64,000 bases of DNA from Terrirhizobium terrae (GCF_030323265.1 NZ_CP104992.1:496001-560000), one strand, 5' to 3'. Counted from the stretch's first letter, positions 18,361-29,041 are shown. Numbers and translations: made by a program. Notes: generated by a model not told the origin, from the letters alone.

Positions 18361-19383
18361 TCAGTTCACCGCAAACACCTTCGCCCGCCGTAACGTCACG
18401 AAACCGCTCTCCCCGGCCTTCACCACCCGCTCAGGCTCGACGTCGAATTCCACCGCCTCGCCTGCATGCGTTTCCGCCAGCACCCTCCGCCCATCCGGCC
18501 GGTCGAGCACGCGGGTGATCGTCGCACCGATCCCCGGCCCGGCTTGCGCCCAGTCGAGATCGGCGGGCCGCGCATAAAGCTCGGCCCTGCCATCCGCTAC
18601 GCCCGCAGCCTCGACCGACACGTCGCCGGCATAGGCTCGACCATCGCGCACCTCTGCGGCGATCACGTTGGCATCGCCGAGGAATTTCATGACGAAGGCC
18701 GATTGCGGATCGCGGCACACTTCTTCCGGTGTCCCCTGCTGGACGATCTGCCCGTCCTTCAGGATTACCACCCGGTCGGCAAGATCGAGCGCCTCTTCCT
18801 GGTCGTGGGTGACGAACAGCGTCGTAATGCCGAGTTCGGAATGGATCTCGCGCAGCCAGCGGCGCAGGTCGCGCCGCACATTCGCATCGAGTGCCCCGAA
18901 CGGCTCGTCGAGCAGCAGCACCTTGGGATCGACGGCAAGCGCACGGGCCAGCGCCACGCGCTGCCGCTGGCCACCCGAAATCTGTGCCGGGAACCGGTCG
19001 CCGAGGCCTTCGAGGCGGACGAGCCGCAGCAGATCGGTGACGCGGCTGTCGATCGCCGCCTTGTCGCGCTTCACCTTCGACACCTTCATGCCGAAGGCGA
19101 TGTTGTCGGCGACCGTCATATGCGGGAAGAGCGCGTAATGCTGGAAGACGAAACCGACGCCGCGGTCGCGCACCGGAATATCGGTCGCATCCTGGTCGCC
19201 GAAATGGATCGTGCCGCCGTCGGAATATTCGAGCCCCGCGACCATGCGCAGGATCGTGGTCTTGCCGGAACCGGAAGGTCCGAGCAACGCAACCAGTTCG
19301 CCGCTCTCGATATCGAGCGACACGTCCTTCACGGCGCGAAAGGTCTCGAAGGTTTTGACGACGTTTTCGAGGCGGATCTTCAT
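18361..19383 (-). CDS. cysA: Sulfate/thiosulfate ABC transporter, ATP-binding protein
   Basis: A 340-residue ABC ATPase that powers sulfate/thiosulfate import. Walker A is GPSGSGKTT, the Q-loop is in [12 protein letters not shown], the signature is [14 protein letters not shown] and Walker B is [11 protein letters not shown], with the H-loop in [11 protein letters not shown]-terminal TOBE-like domain follows after about residue 240. The start overlaps the cysW stop by 4 nt. It is the last gene of the leftward sbp-cysT-cysW-cysA operon. Confidence 0.93.
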   Translation of the reverse strand: MKIRLENVVKTFETFRAVKDVSLDIESGELVALLGPSGSGKTTILRMVAGLEYSDGGTIHFGDQDATDIPVRDRGVGFVFQHYALFPHMTVADNIAFGMKVSKVKRDKAAIDSRVTDLLRLVRLEGLGDRFPAQISGGQRQRVALARALAVDPKVLLLDEPFGALDANVRRDLRRWLREIHSELGITTLFVTHDQEEALDLADRVVILKDGQIVQQGTPEEVCRDPQSAFVMKFLGDANVIAAEVRDGRAYAGDVSVEAAGVADGRAELYARPADLDWAQAGPGIGATITRVLDRPDGRRVLAETHAGEAVEFDVEPERVVKAGESGFVTLRRAKVFAVN

Positions 19384-20261
19384 GATGTTTTCTCTGCCGG
19401 GTTGGCCTGTTTGCGGACGCGGCCCGCGCCTTGCCGCTCCAGAGCGACCTTGGCGATGATGGTGATGACGGCGATCAACGCCAGGATGGAGGCCGAGGCA
19501 AAGGCGCCTGTCGCCTGATAATCGTGATAGAGCAGTTCGATATGCAGCGGCAGCGTATTGGTCTGGCCGCGTATGTTACCCGACACCACGGACACCGCAC
19601 CGAACTCGCCCATCACGCGCGCATTGCACAGGATGACGCCATAAAGCAGCGCCCATTTGACGTTGGGCAGCGTCACCGCGAAGAATGTGCGGAAGCCCGA
19701 AGCGCCGAGCGAGGTCGCGGCTTCTTCGAGATCCCGCCCCTGCGCCTGCATCAGCGGGATCAGTTCGCGCGCCACGAAGGGCGCGGTGACGAACATCGAG
19801 GCGATGATGATGCCGGGAATGGCGAACAGGATCTTGATGTCCCAGGCGTCGAGCCACGGCCCGAACAGGCCCTGCAGGCCGTAGACGAAGAGATAGGCGA
19901 CACCGGCGACGATCGGCGAGACGGAGAACGGGATCTCGATCACGACGAGCAGAAACCGCTTGCCCCAGAAATCGAACTTGGTGATCGCCCAGGCCGCCGC
20001 AATGCCGAAGGCGGTGTTGACCGGCACGGCGATCAGCGCCGCAAGCACGGTGAGCATGATCGCGTGCTGCGTGTCGGGATGAATGATCGTGTCGCGATAG
20101 ACCGCCCAGCCCTTCGAAAGCGCCTCGACGCCGATGATGATTAGCGGCGCGACGATGACGAAGGCGACGAGGAAAAGCACGATGCCGATCAGCGTGCGGC
20201 GGAAGATCGGAGCATCGCCGACGCGCGGCGGCTTTCTGCGGGTGGAGAAGGAAGTGCTCAT
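19380..20261 (-). CDS. cysW: Sulfate ABC transporter permease
   Basis: A 293-residue inner-membrane permease with about six hydrophobic segments and the EAA loop near [21 protein letters not shown], which couples to the ATPase. It belongs to the CysW family and forms a heterodimeric channel with CysT. It lies 4 nt downstream of cysT and overlaps cysA. The N-terminal cytoplasmic stretch ([17 protein letters not shown]) precedes the first helix ([20 protein letters not shown]). Confidence 0.92.
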   Translation of the reverse strand: MSTSFSTRRKPPRVGDAPIFRRTLIGIVLFLVAFVIVAPLIIIGVEALSKGWAVYRDTIIHPDTQHAIMLTVLAALIAVPVNTAFGIAAAWAITKFDFWGKRFLLVVIEIPFSVSPIVAGVAYLFVYGLQGLFGPWLDAWDIKILFAIPGIIIASMFVTAPFVARELIPLMQAQGRDLEEAATSLGASGFRTFFAVTLPNVKWALLYGVILCNARVMGEFGAVSVVSGNIRGQTNTLPLHIELLYHDYQATGAFASASILALIAVITIIAKVALERQGAGRVRKQANPAEKTS

Positions 20262-20265
20262 GATC

Positions 20266-21090
20266 TTACCCCTTCACCGTGTAACGCAGCGCCCGCGCCT
20301 GCAGCCAGTTGGTGACGGCAAGCATGAAGAAGGCGGTCAGCAGCAACACCGAGGCGATCGCGGCTGCGGCCTGATAATCATATTCCTCCAGCCGGATGAA
20401 GATCAGCAGTGCGGTGATTTCCGTCGACATCGGTTGGTTGCCGGCGATGAAGATGATCGCCCCGAACTCCCCGAGCGAGCGGGCGAAGGAGAGCGAAACA
20501 CCGGCCAGCAATGCGGGCGTCAGAAGCGGCAGGATGACCTTGCGGAAGATCGACCAGTCGGAACCGCCGAGCGATTGGGCCGCCTCTTCCAGCGCCGGAT
20601 CGAGATCCTCCAGAACCGGCTGAACCGTGCGCACGATGAAGGGCAGCGAGGTGAAGCACATGGCGATCATGATGCCGAGCGGCGTATAGGCGACCTTGAT
20701 GCCGAGCCCTTCAAGCACCGAGCCGAACCAACCATTATTGGCAAACAGCGCCGTAAGCGCGATGCCGGCAACGGCGGTGGGCAGCGCGAAAGGAAGGTCC
20801 ACCATGGCATCGACGATGCGCCGTCCGGGAAAGCGGTAGCGGGTGATGACCCAGGCAAGCGACAGCCCGAAGAACAGGTTGAAGATCGTGGCGCCGAGCG
20901 CCGAAAGCACTGTGACGCGATAGCTCGCAAGCGCCCGCGAGGACGAGACGATCCGCCAATAGTCTTCCGGTCCGAGGCTCGCCGCCTTAATAACCAGAGC
21001 CGCCAGCGGCAGCACGACGATCAGGCCGACATAGAACAGGGTCACGCCCAGCGATAGCGGCAATCCGGGCAGGACATTGCGTCGTCTCAC
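20266..21090 (-). CDS. cysT: Sulfate ABC transporter permease
   Basis: A 274-residue polytopic permease that partners CysW. The EAA-loop equivalent reads LEEAAQSLGGSDWSIFRKVIL. It starts at GTG 21090 (MRRRNVLPGLPLSLG) and ends 4 nt before cysW. An 9-bp intercistronic hairpin (21118-21142) separates it from the binding-protein gene and may lower permease expression relative to the binding protein. Confidence 0.92.
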   Translation of the reverse strand: MRRRNVLPGLPLSLGVTLFYVGLIVVLPLAALVIKAASLGPEDYWRIVSSSRALASYRVTVLSALGATIFNLFFGLSLAWVITRYRFPGRRIVDAMVDLPFALPTAVAGIALTALFANNGWFGSVLEGLGIKVAYTPLGIMIAMCFTSLPFIVRTVQPVLEDLDPALEEAAQSLGGSDWSIFRKVILPLLTPALLAGVSLSFARSLGEFGAIIFIAGNQPMSTEITALLIFIRLEEYDYQAAAAIASVLLLTAFFMLAVTNWLQARALRYTVKG

Positions 21091-21117
21091 GCGGTCAGTT
21101 CCTTATACACAGCAAGA

Positions 21118-21142
21118 CCCGGCGGAGTATTCGTCCGCCGGG
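21118..21142 (-). terminator. Intercistronic hairpin between sbp and cysT
   Basis: CCCGGCGGA and TCCGCCGGG form a perfect 9-bp stem with a 7-nt loop between the binding-protein stop and the cysT start. Such hairpins commonly stabilise or partly terminate the abundant binding-protein message. Only TCTT follows, so full termination is unlikely. Confidence 0.6.
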
Positions 21143-21170
21143 CTGAATTGAAATGAACGACTATTCGCGA

Positions 21171-22169
21171 TTAACGGCTGCCGTAGAGCTTGTCGAGGGT
21201 GCCGCCGGATGCAAAGTGCTCCGACTGGATCTTCGACCAGCCGCCAAATACATCATCGACATTGACGAGGCGGATCTCGGGGAACTGATCCTTGAACTCA
21301 GCCGCGACTTTCTCATTGTGGACGCGGTGACCGAACTCGGCGGCGATACGTTGGCCTTCTTCCGTGTAGAGGAAGTCGAGATAGGTCTTGGCCAGTTCTT
21401 CCGTGCCGTGCTTCTTCGCGACCCTGTCGACCACGGCGACCGGGAATTCCGCAAGCAGGCTGCTCGACGGGATGACGTTCTCCACCTTGTCCTTGCCGAA
21501 CTGCTTCTCGATGCCGCGGGTTTCCGCCTCAAACGTGATCAGCACGTCGCCCTGGCCGCGCTCGACGAAGGTTGTGGTGGCAGCACGGCCGCCGGTGTCG
21601 AAGACCGGAACGTTGTCGAAGATCTTGGTGATATAGGCGTCGATCTTCTCCTGGTCGTCCTTGTATTCTTCCTTCGCCCAGGCATAGGCGGCCAGATAGG
21701 TGTAGCGCGCATTGCCGGAGGTCTTCGGGTTCGGGAAGACGGCATGAACATCGTCACGGCCGAGATCGGCCCAACCTTTGATGTTCTTCGGATTGCCGGC
21801 GCGCACGAGGAAAGCCGGGAAGGAATAGAAGGGCGACGCGTTGTTCGGGAAAGCCTTGTTCCAGTCGGCTGCGACAAAGCCCTGCTTGGCGAGGAAATCG
21901 ACGTCGGTCGACTGGTTGAAGGTGACGACGTCGGCTTCCAGGCCCTCGACGATCGAACGCGCCTGTTTCGACGTGCCGGCATGCGACTGGTCGATCGTGA
22001 CGCCCGGATGTGCCTTGATGAAGGCCTCGTTCTCGGCGACGAAGAGCTCGCGGGCAACGTCGTAGGAAGCGTTGAGCAGCTTCTGCTCCTGCGCCATCGC
22101 CGCCCCATGGATCGTGGGACTTACGAAGAGGGCGGCAATCGCAGTGCCGAGAATGAGGAGGCGGTTCAT
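21171..22169 (-). CDS. sbp: Periplasmic sulfate-binding protein
   Basis: A 332-residue precursor starting at ATG 22169 with a signal peptide (MNRLLILGTAIAALFVSPTI, cleavage after about AAMAQ). The mature part begins KLLNASYDVARELF and contains the sulfate-binding family segments VVTFNQSTDVDFLAKQG and NPKTSGNARYTYLAAYAWA. It captures sulfate in the periplasm and delivers it to CysTWA. It heads the operon, and no other cysteine gene is nearby. Confidence 0.92.
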   Translation of the reverse strand: MNRLLILGTAIAALFVSPTIHGAAMAQEQKLLNASYDVARELFVAENEAFIKAHPGVTIDQSHAGTSKQARSIVEGLEADVVTFNQSTDVDFLAKQGFVAADWNKAFPNNASPFYSFPAFLVRAGNPKNIKGWADLGRDDVHAVFPNPKTSGNARYTYLAAYAWAKEEYKDDQEKIDAYITKIFDNVPVFDTGGRAATTTFVERGQGDVLITFEAETRGIEKQFGKDKVENVIPSSSLLAEFPVAVVDRVAKKHGTEELAKTYLDFLYTEEGQRIAAEFGHRVHNEKVAAEFKDQFPEIRLVNVDDVFGGWSKIQSEHFASGGTLDKLYGSR

Positions 22170-22442
22170 CAAAGGTCTCCGGGCATTGGCCAGATATCGG
22201 CCGGGAATTGAAATCTGGATGGAAACTACCGGCGCTGTCATGAATTCGCGAGAAACCGCCCTCCCCGCGACAGACTGCCGTTAGAATTTTTGCCCATTTT
22301 CCGCTTCATTCCGCAATGGTTTTGCCCGTGTACCGAGGTGCCCGTTTCTACCGGCTCGTTTGCCAATATTTGCCCGAGTTCTTCAGCGGTCCGATCCCCG
22401 GGAAGTAATTCTATTTTAAGTCGCTGAAATTAGCTTGGCGGC

Positions 22443-23461
22443 ATGAGCAATTTCGAACTCTCCATCGTCGTTCCCTGCTTCAATGAAGAAGCCGTGCTGG
22501 AGGAGTTTTCCCGGCGGATGGCGCTTGCCTGCGCGGCGGTGACCGACCGCTATGAAATCGTCTTCGTCGACGACGGATCGTCCGACGCGACCTGGGCGAT
22601 GATCGAAAGCTTGGCGGATCGCGACGCCCGCGTCGTCGGCGTCCAGCTCTTCCGCAACCACGGCCACCAGCTGGCAGCCAGCGCCGGGCTTTCGCTCGCA
22701 AGGGGTGAGCGCGTTCTGCTGATCGACGCCGACCTGCAGGATCCCCCGAATTGCTGCCGTTGATGGCGAAGCGGATGGACGAGGGTTTCGACGTGGTCTA
22801 CGGCCGGCGCATCGCGCGCGCCGGCGAAACCGCCTTCAAGCGCGCCACCGCATCCCTGTTCTACCGGCTCCTGAACAAGCTTTCCTCCGTTCCGATTCCG
22901 GAAGACACCGGCGATTTCCGGCTGATGTCGCGCCGCGTGGTCGACATCCTGAACGGCATGCCGGAGCGCCACCGCTTCATCCGCGGCATGGTGAGCTGGA
23001 TCGGCGGACGCCAGGCGGCCTTTCCCTATTCCCGTGACGCGCGCTTTGCCGGCACGACCAAATATCCTCTGCGCAAGATGATGTCGCTCGCCATCGACGC
23101 ACTGACCAGCTTCTCGACAAAGCCGTTGCGGGCGGCCGTCTGGCTCGGCCTCGTCTCGTCGCTCTTCGCCTTTGCCATTCTCGTCTACGCGGTCACCCAA
23201 TGGGCGTTCGGCAATGCCGTGCCCGGCTGGGCAAGCTCCGTCGTCGCCATTTCCTTCTTCTCCGGCACGCAGCTCTTCGTCATGGGCGTTTTCGGCGAAT
23301 ATCTCGGCCGTGTCGTGCAGGAGGTCAAAAGACGCCCGCTCTACACGATCGGCCAGATCCGTCGCGAAGAGATGGCAGGCGAAGCTTCAGGCGGCATCCA
23401 GGGGCTGCAGAAGGCTGTGCGTACCTATTCCGATGCCGAGAAGCGGACGAAACTGAGATGA
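22443..23461 (+). CDS. Polyprenyl-phosphate glycosyltransferase (GtrB/DPM1-like), frameshifted
   Basis: About 339 residues if one base is added at the CCCCC/G at 22743-22748. The first frame stops just after the conserved DADLQDP motif; the second continues LLPLMAKRMDEGFDVVYGRR. The GT2 domain starts LSIVVPCFNEEAVLEEF and has VDDGSSD. Two C-terminal transmembrane helices (LGLVSSLFAFAILVYAVTQW and the AISFFSGTQLFVMGVFGEYL region) are typical of bactoprenol glucosyltransferases. It would load a sugar onto undecaprenyl or polyprenyl phosphate at the inner membrane. It overlaps the next membrane-protein gene by 4 nt, suggesting a joint function in glycan modification. Confidence 0.82.
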
Positions 23462-25113
23462 CCGCGACATCGGCGGGGAACGACACGGACGCGCGCCCGA
23501 CGGCCGGACGGACCGTATCGTCGGCATCGAGCCGTCGGACCGCCATCTATCTCGTCGTCGCGGCACTCGCGTCCCTGATCCCGGTCCTGTCGGTACGCTT
23601 TCCGCCGATGACGGATTACGCCAACCACTATGTCCGCATGTGGCTTCTGGCAGGCGGCATCGAACAGCCGCATATGGCGGAATTCTACCGGATCGACTGG
23701 AATGTCGCCTGGACCAATATCGCCATCGATCTCGTCGCGGCAGGGCTCGGCAAGATCGTCACGATGGATGTCATTGGCCCTCTGGTCCTCGGCCTCGCGC
23801 TTCTCCTGCCGTCCATCGGTGTGGCGCTCCTGAACCGCAGGCTTTTCGGCGGATTTCACTGGTGGCAGCTGCTCTGCTTCACGCTGGCCTGGAATGCCGT
23901 CTTCCTTTTCGGCTTCATCAGCTTCCTGATCAGCCTCGGGCTGGCGCTGATCCTTGCCTATATCGACGAATACCTGAAAGGCCGTGGCTGGGCGCTCACC
24001 TTCGCATCACGTGCCGTCTCCGCCGCACTGCTGCTGACTGCCCATCCCTTCGGCCTGCTCTTCTACACCGCCCTCCTGGCAGCGCTCGAATTCGGTCCGT
24101 CGCGTGCGCCGCTGCACTCGGTCAAAGCCCTGGTCGGCATAATCGGGCGCATCATCTTCGCCATAGCGCCGGTGTTCGTGCCGCTGGCTATCTTTCTTCT
24201 GTTCGGCCCGTCGCTGCCCGGCCAGAAGGACGTGTCGCTGTTCGACAGCATGGCCTGGCAGGATGCCTGGTCGCCGCGGCGCTTGATGCTGCTGCTCACC
24301 TATTTCACCACCTATGACCTGCGCATCGACTTTTTCTATCTGGTGCTGATCTTTGTCATCGTTCGCGAGACGATCCGGCGCAATCTCCTGCGCGTGCATT
24401 GGGGGCTGGTCCTGACCGCGATTGCGACCGCGGTGATCGCCATGTTCGTGCCCACCGTGGTGTTCGACACCGGCGCCATCGATCGCCGTCTGCCCTGCAT
24501 GGTGGTGCTTGCCGCAGCGGCGGGCCTCAGACCCGACGTCAGGGGCAGGCTGCAATCCCTGATGCTGCCGGCAATTCTTCTCGTCGTCCTCTCGCGCATC
24601 GCCTTCATCGAATATGTCTGGCTGCAGCGCGCGGCCGATATGCGCTCGGTCGAGACCGTGCTGCAGCAGGTTCCGCCCGGTTCGGCCGTCCTGCCCCTGC
24701 TGCACGAGATCCACGAGGACAATGTCGGCAAGGCGCCGATCGGGCGCTTGGTGGCCGGCGTAGTGCCGAGTTTCTGGCATTATCCTGCCATCGTGAGCCT
24801 GGAGCGGGATGCCTTCATGCCCTATCTCTTCACCGCGCCCGGCAAGCAGCCTTTGCAGGTCCGCCCGCCGTGGAACGAGATCGCGGTTCCGGAAACGATC
24901 CCCTTCCCCGCCGATCTCATCAACATGCCGGCGGACCGCCTAGACCCGTACATGCGCGACTGGAAGAACCGTTTCGACTATGTGCTGGTGATGAACGCCG
25001 ACATGGAAAGCCCGGCGAGGCCGATGCCGCAGATGGACAATCTGCACCTCCTCGCCGACGATGGCTTCGCCCGCCTCTACCGGATCGATCACCCGCAGGC
25101 GCCGAAGCCATAA
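23458..25113 (+). CDS. Polytopic membrane protein, possible GT-C-type transferase
   Basis: A 551-residue protein with about ten predicted transmembrane helices followed by a soluble C-terminal part of about 150 residues. It is not a family I can name with certainty. The first helix is followed by FPPMTDYANHYVRMW, an acidic/aromatic periplasmic loop like that of GT-C glycosyltransferases. The ATG overlaps the stop of the polyprenyl glycosyltransferase (ATGA), so the two are translationally coupled. I infer a role in transferring lipid-linked sugar to an extracytoplasmic acceptor, partner to the upstream enzyme. The fold and catalytic residues need confirmation. Confidence 0.65.
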   Translation: MTATSAGNDTDARPTAGRTVSSASSRRTAIYLVVAALASLIPVLSVRFPPMTDYANHYVRMWLLAGGIEQPHMAEFYRIDWNVAWTNIAIDLVAAGLGKIVTMDVIGPLVLGLALLLPSIGVALLNRRLFGGFHWWQLLCFTLAWNAVFLFGFISFLISLGLALILAYIDEYLKGRGWALTFASRAVSAALLLTAHPFGLLFYTALLAALEFGPSRAPLHSVKALVGIIGRIIFAIAPVFVPLAIFLLFGPSLPGQKDVSLFDSMAWQDAWSPRRLMLLLTYFTTYDLRIDFFYLVLIFVIVRETIRRNLLRVHWGLVLTAIATAVIAMFVPTVVFDTGAIDRRLPCMVVLAAAAGLRPDVRGRLQSLMLPAILLVVLSRIAFIEYVWLQRAADMRSVETVLQQVPPGSAVLPLLHEIHEDNVGKAPIGRLVAGVVPSFWHYPAIVSLERDAFMPYLFTAPGKQPLQVRPPWNEIAVPETIPFPADLINMPADRLDPYMRDWKNRFDYVLVMNADMESPARPMPQMDNLHLLADDGFARLYRIDHPQAPKP

Positions 25114-25132
25114 GCGCCCGCTTCTCGCCGCG

Positions 25133-27255
25133 CTATTCCGACAGAAGATCCTTCACTCGCCGGGCGAAGGCATCGCTAAGGAAGGGCTTGGTCATCACAT
25201 GCATGCCGTGCTCCAGGTGCCCGTGGTTCAGGACGGCGTTTTCCGCATAGCCGGTGACGAACAGGATGCGCAGATCCGGCCGGTCGACGCGCAGTGCATC
25301 GGCCAGTTGCCTGCCGTTCATGCCGCCCGGCAGGCCGACATCGGTGATCAGAAGGTCGATCGGCTGGCCGGAATTCATGATCTTCATCGCCGTCGGCCCA
25401 TCAGCCGCTTCCAGCACGTGATAGCCGAGCTCCTCCAGGATCTCGACCGCTACCATCCGCACAAGCGGCTCGTCGTCGACCACGAGAATGGTCTCGTGAT
25501 CCGTGGCGCGCGGCGCGACCGACACCTCGGCCAGATCTTCCTCTTCCGCATCGCCGAGATGGCGCGGCAGGTAGATGCAGATCATCGTGCCCTTGTCCAT
25601 TTCCGAGTAGATACGCACCGTGCCACCCGACTGCCCGGCAAAACCGTGCACCATGGAGAGACCGAGCCCCGTGCCCTGCCCGGTCGGCTTGGTGGTGAAG
25701 AACGGATCGAAGGCGCGCTCGATGATCTCCGGTGGCATGCCGGTGCCGGTATCGCTGACGCAGAGCGAGACATACTGACCGGGCTCCAGCCCGCGCTGGC
25801 GCGACGCCCGCTCATCGAGCCAGCGGTTGCTCGTCTCGATGGTCAGCTTGCCGCCCTCTGGCATGGCGTCGCGGGCGTTGATGCAAAGATTGAGCAGCGC
25901 ATTTTCCAGCTGGCCGACATCGACGAATGTCGCCCATAGCCCGCCGGCAAAGGCGGTCTCGACATGGATCGTCGGCCCGACGCTGCGGGTGATCAGGTCC
26001 TGCATGCCGGAGACCAATCGGTTGATGCTGGCGGGCTTCGGATCGAGCGTCTGCCGGCGCGAGAAGGCGAGCAGCCGCTGGGTCAGGCCCGCGGCCCGCT
26101 TGGCCGCTCCTGCGCGCCGGTGAGATAGCGGTCGAGATCGGCGATACGCCCCTGCGCCAGACGCGTCTGCATCAGTTCCAGCGAACCGGAAATGCCCGCG
26201 AGAAGATTGTTGAAGTCGTGCGCAAGCCCACCGGTCAGCTGGCCGACGGCCTCCATCTTTTGCGAATGGCGCAGCTGTTCCTCGTAATACATCAGCTCTT
26301 CGGTGCGCTCGGCGACCTTCTGCTCAAGCGTCTCGTTGAGCGCCTTCAGGTCGCCGATCGCCTTGTCGCGCTCGGCTTCCACGGCGCGCCGCGCCTCGAT
26401 ATCGATGAGCACGCCAGGAAAATAAAGCGGCGTTCCGTCGGGCGCCAGATCAGCCCGCCCATTGGCCTCGAGCCAGTAGTAATTTCCGTCTGCCCGGCGC
26501 GTGCGGTACTGGTGGACATAGGGACCGCCGCGCCTGAGTGCATCCTCGATCGCCTCCAACAAGCCTGCCTTGTCATCGGGATGAACTGTTTCCGCGATGG
26601 TCTCGAGGTTGAGCCCCATTCGGCCGCGTGTCGGATCAAGCCCGAACGCGTTGGCGAATGCCTCGTCCACGGTGAAACGGTCGGCCGGTATGTCCCAGAA
26701 CCAGGTCCCGATGATCGCACCGGCCGCGAGCGCCAATTGCACCCGCTGCACGTTCTGCCGCGCCACCGCCTCGCTGGCACGAAGCGCAGCCTCGGCCTGC
26801 TTGCGCTCGGTAATGTCGCGAAACAGGACCGATACCTGCTTCAGCTCGGCGGGTTCGACACGCGCGCTCGACACCTCGATATGCCGACCGATCGCAACGA
26901 ATTCCTGCTCGAAGCGAACCGGCCTGCCGGTGCGCAGCACCTCGCCATAGAGCTCGATCCACTTGTCGGCAGCATCCGGTTCGATCTCGCGCAGACGCTT
27001 GCCAACGATATTGGCGATGCCGGTCTGCCGTTCGTAGCCGGAATTGGCCTCGATATGGACGTAGTCGCTCAAGGGACCATGGGGACCGTCGATGAATTCG
27101 ATGATGCAGAACCCGTCGTCAATCGCCTCGAACAGCGCCCGATAGCGGGCATCGCTTCGTAAAAGCGCATCCTCGCCCTCGGTGGCCTCGGCTTTCAGCC
27201 GAAAAACTTCCGCTTCCAGATCTTCGCGCGAAAACGCAGTGACTTCGGAACTCAA
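25133..27255 (-). CDS. Hybrid PAS sensor histidine kinase with receiver domain, frameshifted
   Basis: About 707 residues if one base is added at the CC at 26109-26110. Two PAS domains ([20 protein letters not shown]; and the region ending in [14 protein letters not shown]) precede a coiled linker ([20 protein letters not shown]). HisKA follows with the phospho-acceptor His in [17 protein letters not shown], then HATPase_c ([35 protein letters not shown]) and a C-terminal receiver ([29 protein letters not shown]). The start is TTG 27255 with AGGA upstream. It is an orphan with no partner regulator nearby. The domain order is typical of soluble rhizobial PAS hybrid kinases. Confidence 0.85.
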
Positions 27256-27763
27256 GCAACAGTCCTTTCAGTGGCCGTGTCGGCCGAATACCCACCGGAT
27301 ATCTATCATAACGCGAAGCCATGGAAATCGGTTGCCATGGTAGCGTGACAGATCATCGATCAACCTCTCGTTGGTGCGGGGATGAATTGTGGCGGCGCAG
27401 AAGAAATATCTCTTTCTTTTCAGCGGATCGCATCTCGTCCAATACGTCGATCGTCCCCGTCCCCGACGACTGCATCACAATCATCGCGTCATCGGATGGG
27501 AAACCGGGTTCGCGAACCGGCCTCCTCGATCATCGGGTCGCTTCTCTTTGGAAAAAGAGGCCCTGGTTTCCGGTGATGGTCGGTGAATGCGGTCTGACGG
27601 GAACTGACAAGTCTCTGAGGATCGGATGAAGCGGCCGGGGCAGGCAGACAAAACCTACCTCACTACCATCGATATCACTGCCTGCCCCATTCCCACTCGG
27701 AGCCACGCGACCTTGGTCGGCGTGAATATCGGCGCATCCCGAATTTGTCAGGCGAATGCCGTA

Positions 27764-27806
27764 CCCCCTCTGCCCTGCCGGGCATCTCCCCCACAAGGGG
27801 GAGATC
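27764..27806 (+). repeat. RIME-like palindromic repeat, copy 2
   Basis: This unit has the same CCCCCTCTG, CCTGCCGGGC and CTCCCCCACAAGGGGGAG blocks as at 183-225. It pairs with an inverted copy 86 nt further on. Confidence 0.8.
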
Positions 27807-27891
27807 AGCTGGACGCACCGTCTTGCCCAATCACCTCCTGCAAGAACTACCACGATATGCTCAAGGCACGGGCGAAGGTCGAGCCACTTGT

Positions 27892-27934
27892 GATCTCCCC
27901 CTTGTGGGGGAGATGGCCGGCAGGCCAGAGGGGG
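27892..27934 (-). repeat. RIME-like palindromic repeat, copy 3 (inverted)
   Basis: This is the reverse complement of the unit at 27764-27806. It reads CTCCCCCTTGTGGGGGAG, then GGCCGGCAGGCCAGAGGGGG. The two copies flank an 85-nt centre and together could fold as one long stem. Confidence 0.8.
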
Positions 27935-27961
27935 TGGAGCACCTGCCGAGAGCATCGCAAC

Positions 27962-29041
27962 TTAGAGCCGGTGCTCAGGGAACAGCGGCTGGTCATTGAC
28001 CGCAAAGTATCGATCCAGATCCGCCTCCGTCACCTCCGCCAATGTGGCCGGACGCCATTTCGGATTGCGGTCCTTGTCAATGATCGCGGCCCGCACACCC
28101 TCGTAGAAATCGTGCTGCCGCAGGAGTTCCGAGGCCACGGTGAATTCGCGTTCCAGGCATTCGATCAGACTGGCGCTGCCTGAACCGAGCCGCAGCAGGC
28201 GTAGGGCAAGCTTGAGACTGGTCGGCGAGCGCTTGGCGAGCGTCTCGCGGGTCGCGGCCGCAAACTCACCCTCCTCCTGTTCGAGCGCTGCAACGATCTC
28301 TTCCACCGTGTCGAACCTGAAAGCACGGTCGATCAGACTGCGGTGGGCCGCGAGCTTGCTTTCTCCCGGAGACGTCGCAAAGCCTTGGATCGCGGCAGTG
28401 ACCTCTTCGTCCGAGGCACCGGGCGTCAATTTCCCCAACGCGCTCACAACATCACTCAGCCGCTCCGACGGGACCTGATAATCGGCGAAGCCCGCGAAGA
28501 TGGCGTCGGCCGCATCAACGATCTCGCCGGTCAGGCCCATCCATGTACCCGCTTCGCCCGGAGCCCGGGACAGAAGCCAGGTCGCGCCGACATCCGGCAC
28601 GTAACCGATACCCGTCTCCGGCATCGCAAGGCGCGTTCTCTCCGTGACGATCCGGTGCCTTCCATGGGACGCGACCCCGACGCCGCCGCCCATGACGATA
28701 CCGTCCATCAGCGCCAGATAGGGTTTGGGATAGCGCGAGATCGTGTAGTTGACCGGAAACTCCTCCCGCCAGAAGCGCGTCACTTCCGGGTCATTCGCGC
28801 GTCCGAGATCGTGGATGGCGCGGACATCGCCTCCCGCGCAGAGTCCGCGCTCACCTTCTCCCGTCAGGATGACGCAGGAGATCGCCGGGTCTTCCGCAAA
28901 CCGCTCCAGCGCCGGCTTCATCGCATGGACCATGGCAAGGTTGAGGCTGTTCAGCGCCTTCGGCCGGTTGAGCCGGATGATCGCCGCCGAGCCGATGCGG
29001 TCGAACAGGATCTCCTCGGTGCGGTAAGCGCCGTCATTCAT
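27962..29041 (-). CDS. 3-hydroxyisobutyryl-CoA hydrolase
   Basis: A 359-residue enoyl-CoA hydratase/isomerase-fold protein of the HIBCH type, which hydrolyses 3-hydroxyisobutyryl-CoA in valine catabolism. Diagnostic features are CAGGDVRAIHDLGR, MDGIVMGGGVGVASHGRHRI and MPETGIGYVPDVGATWLLSR, plus an extra C-terminal domain (TSLKLALRLLRLG, ECLEREFTVASELLRQHDFYEG) absent from ordinary crotonases. It stands alone and no other valine-pathway gene is nearby. Confidence 0.88.
   Translation of the reverse strand: MNDGAYRTEEILFDRIGSAAIIRLNRPKALNSLNLAMVHAMKPALERFAEDPAISCVILTGEGERGLCAGGDVRAIHDLGRANDPEVTRFWREEFPVNYTISRYPKPYLALMDGIVMGGGVGVASHGRHRIVTERTRLAMPETGIGYVPDVGATWLLSRAPGEAGTWMGLTGEIVDAADAIFAGFADYQVPSERLSDVVSALGKLTPGASDEEVTAAIQGFATSPGESKLAAHRSLIDRAFRFDTVEEIVAALEQEEGEFAAATRETLAKRSPTSLKLALRLLRLGSGSASLIECLEREFTVASELLRQHDFYEGVRAAIIDKDRNPKWRPATLAEVTEADLDRYFAVNDQPLFPEHRL

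Larger units (their letters stand above)
27256..27961. other. 706-nt gene-poor interval with inverted RIME-like repeats
   Basis: This interval lies between the kinase start and the hydrolase stop. The left 400 nt hold no ORF I can support, although several short overlapping frames exist. The right part carries two RIME-like units in inverted orientation (27764-27806 and 27892-27934). Confidence 0.6.

Noticed and set aside
22443..23461. Reading the glycosyltransferase as two separate genes
   Set aside because: The two frames join within the DADLQDPPE motif of one GT2 enzyme, and a single base restores it.
27321..27629. Several overlapping plus-strand frames of 60-100 codons in the 27.3-27.6 kb gap
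   Set aside because: They overlap in all three frames, lack ribosome sites and have no coherent composition.
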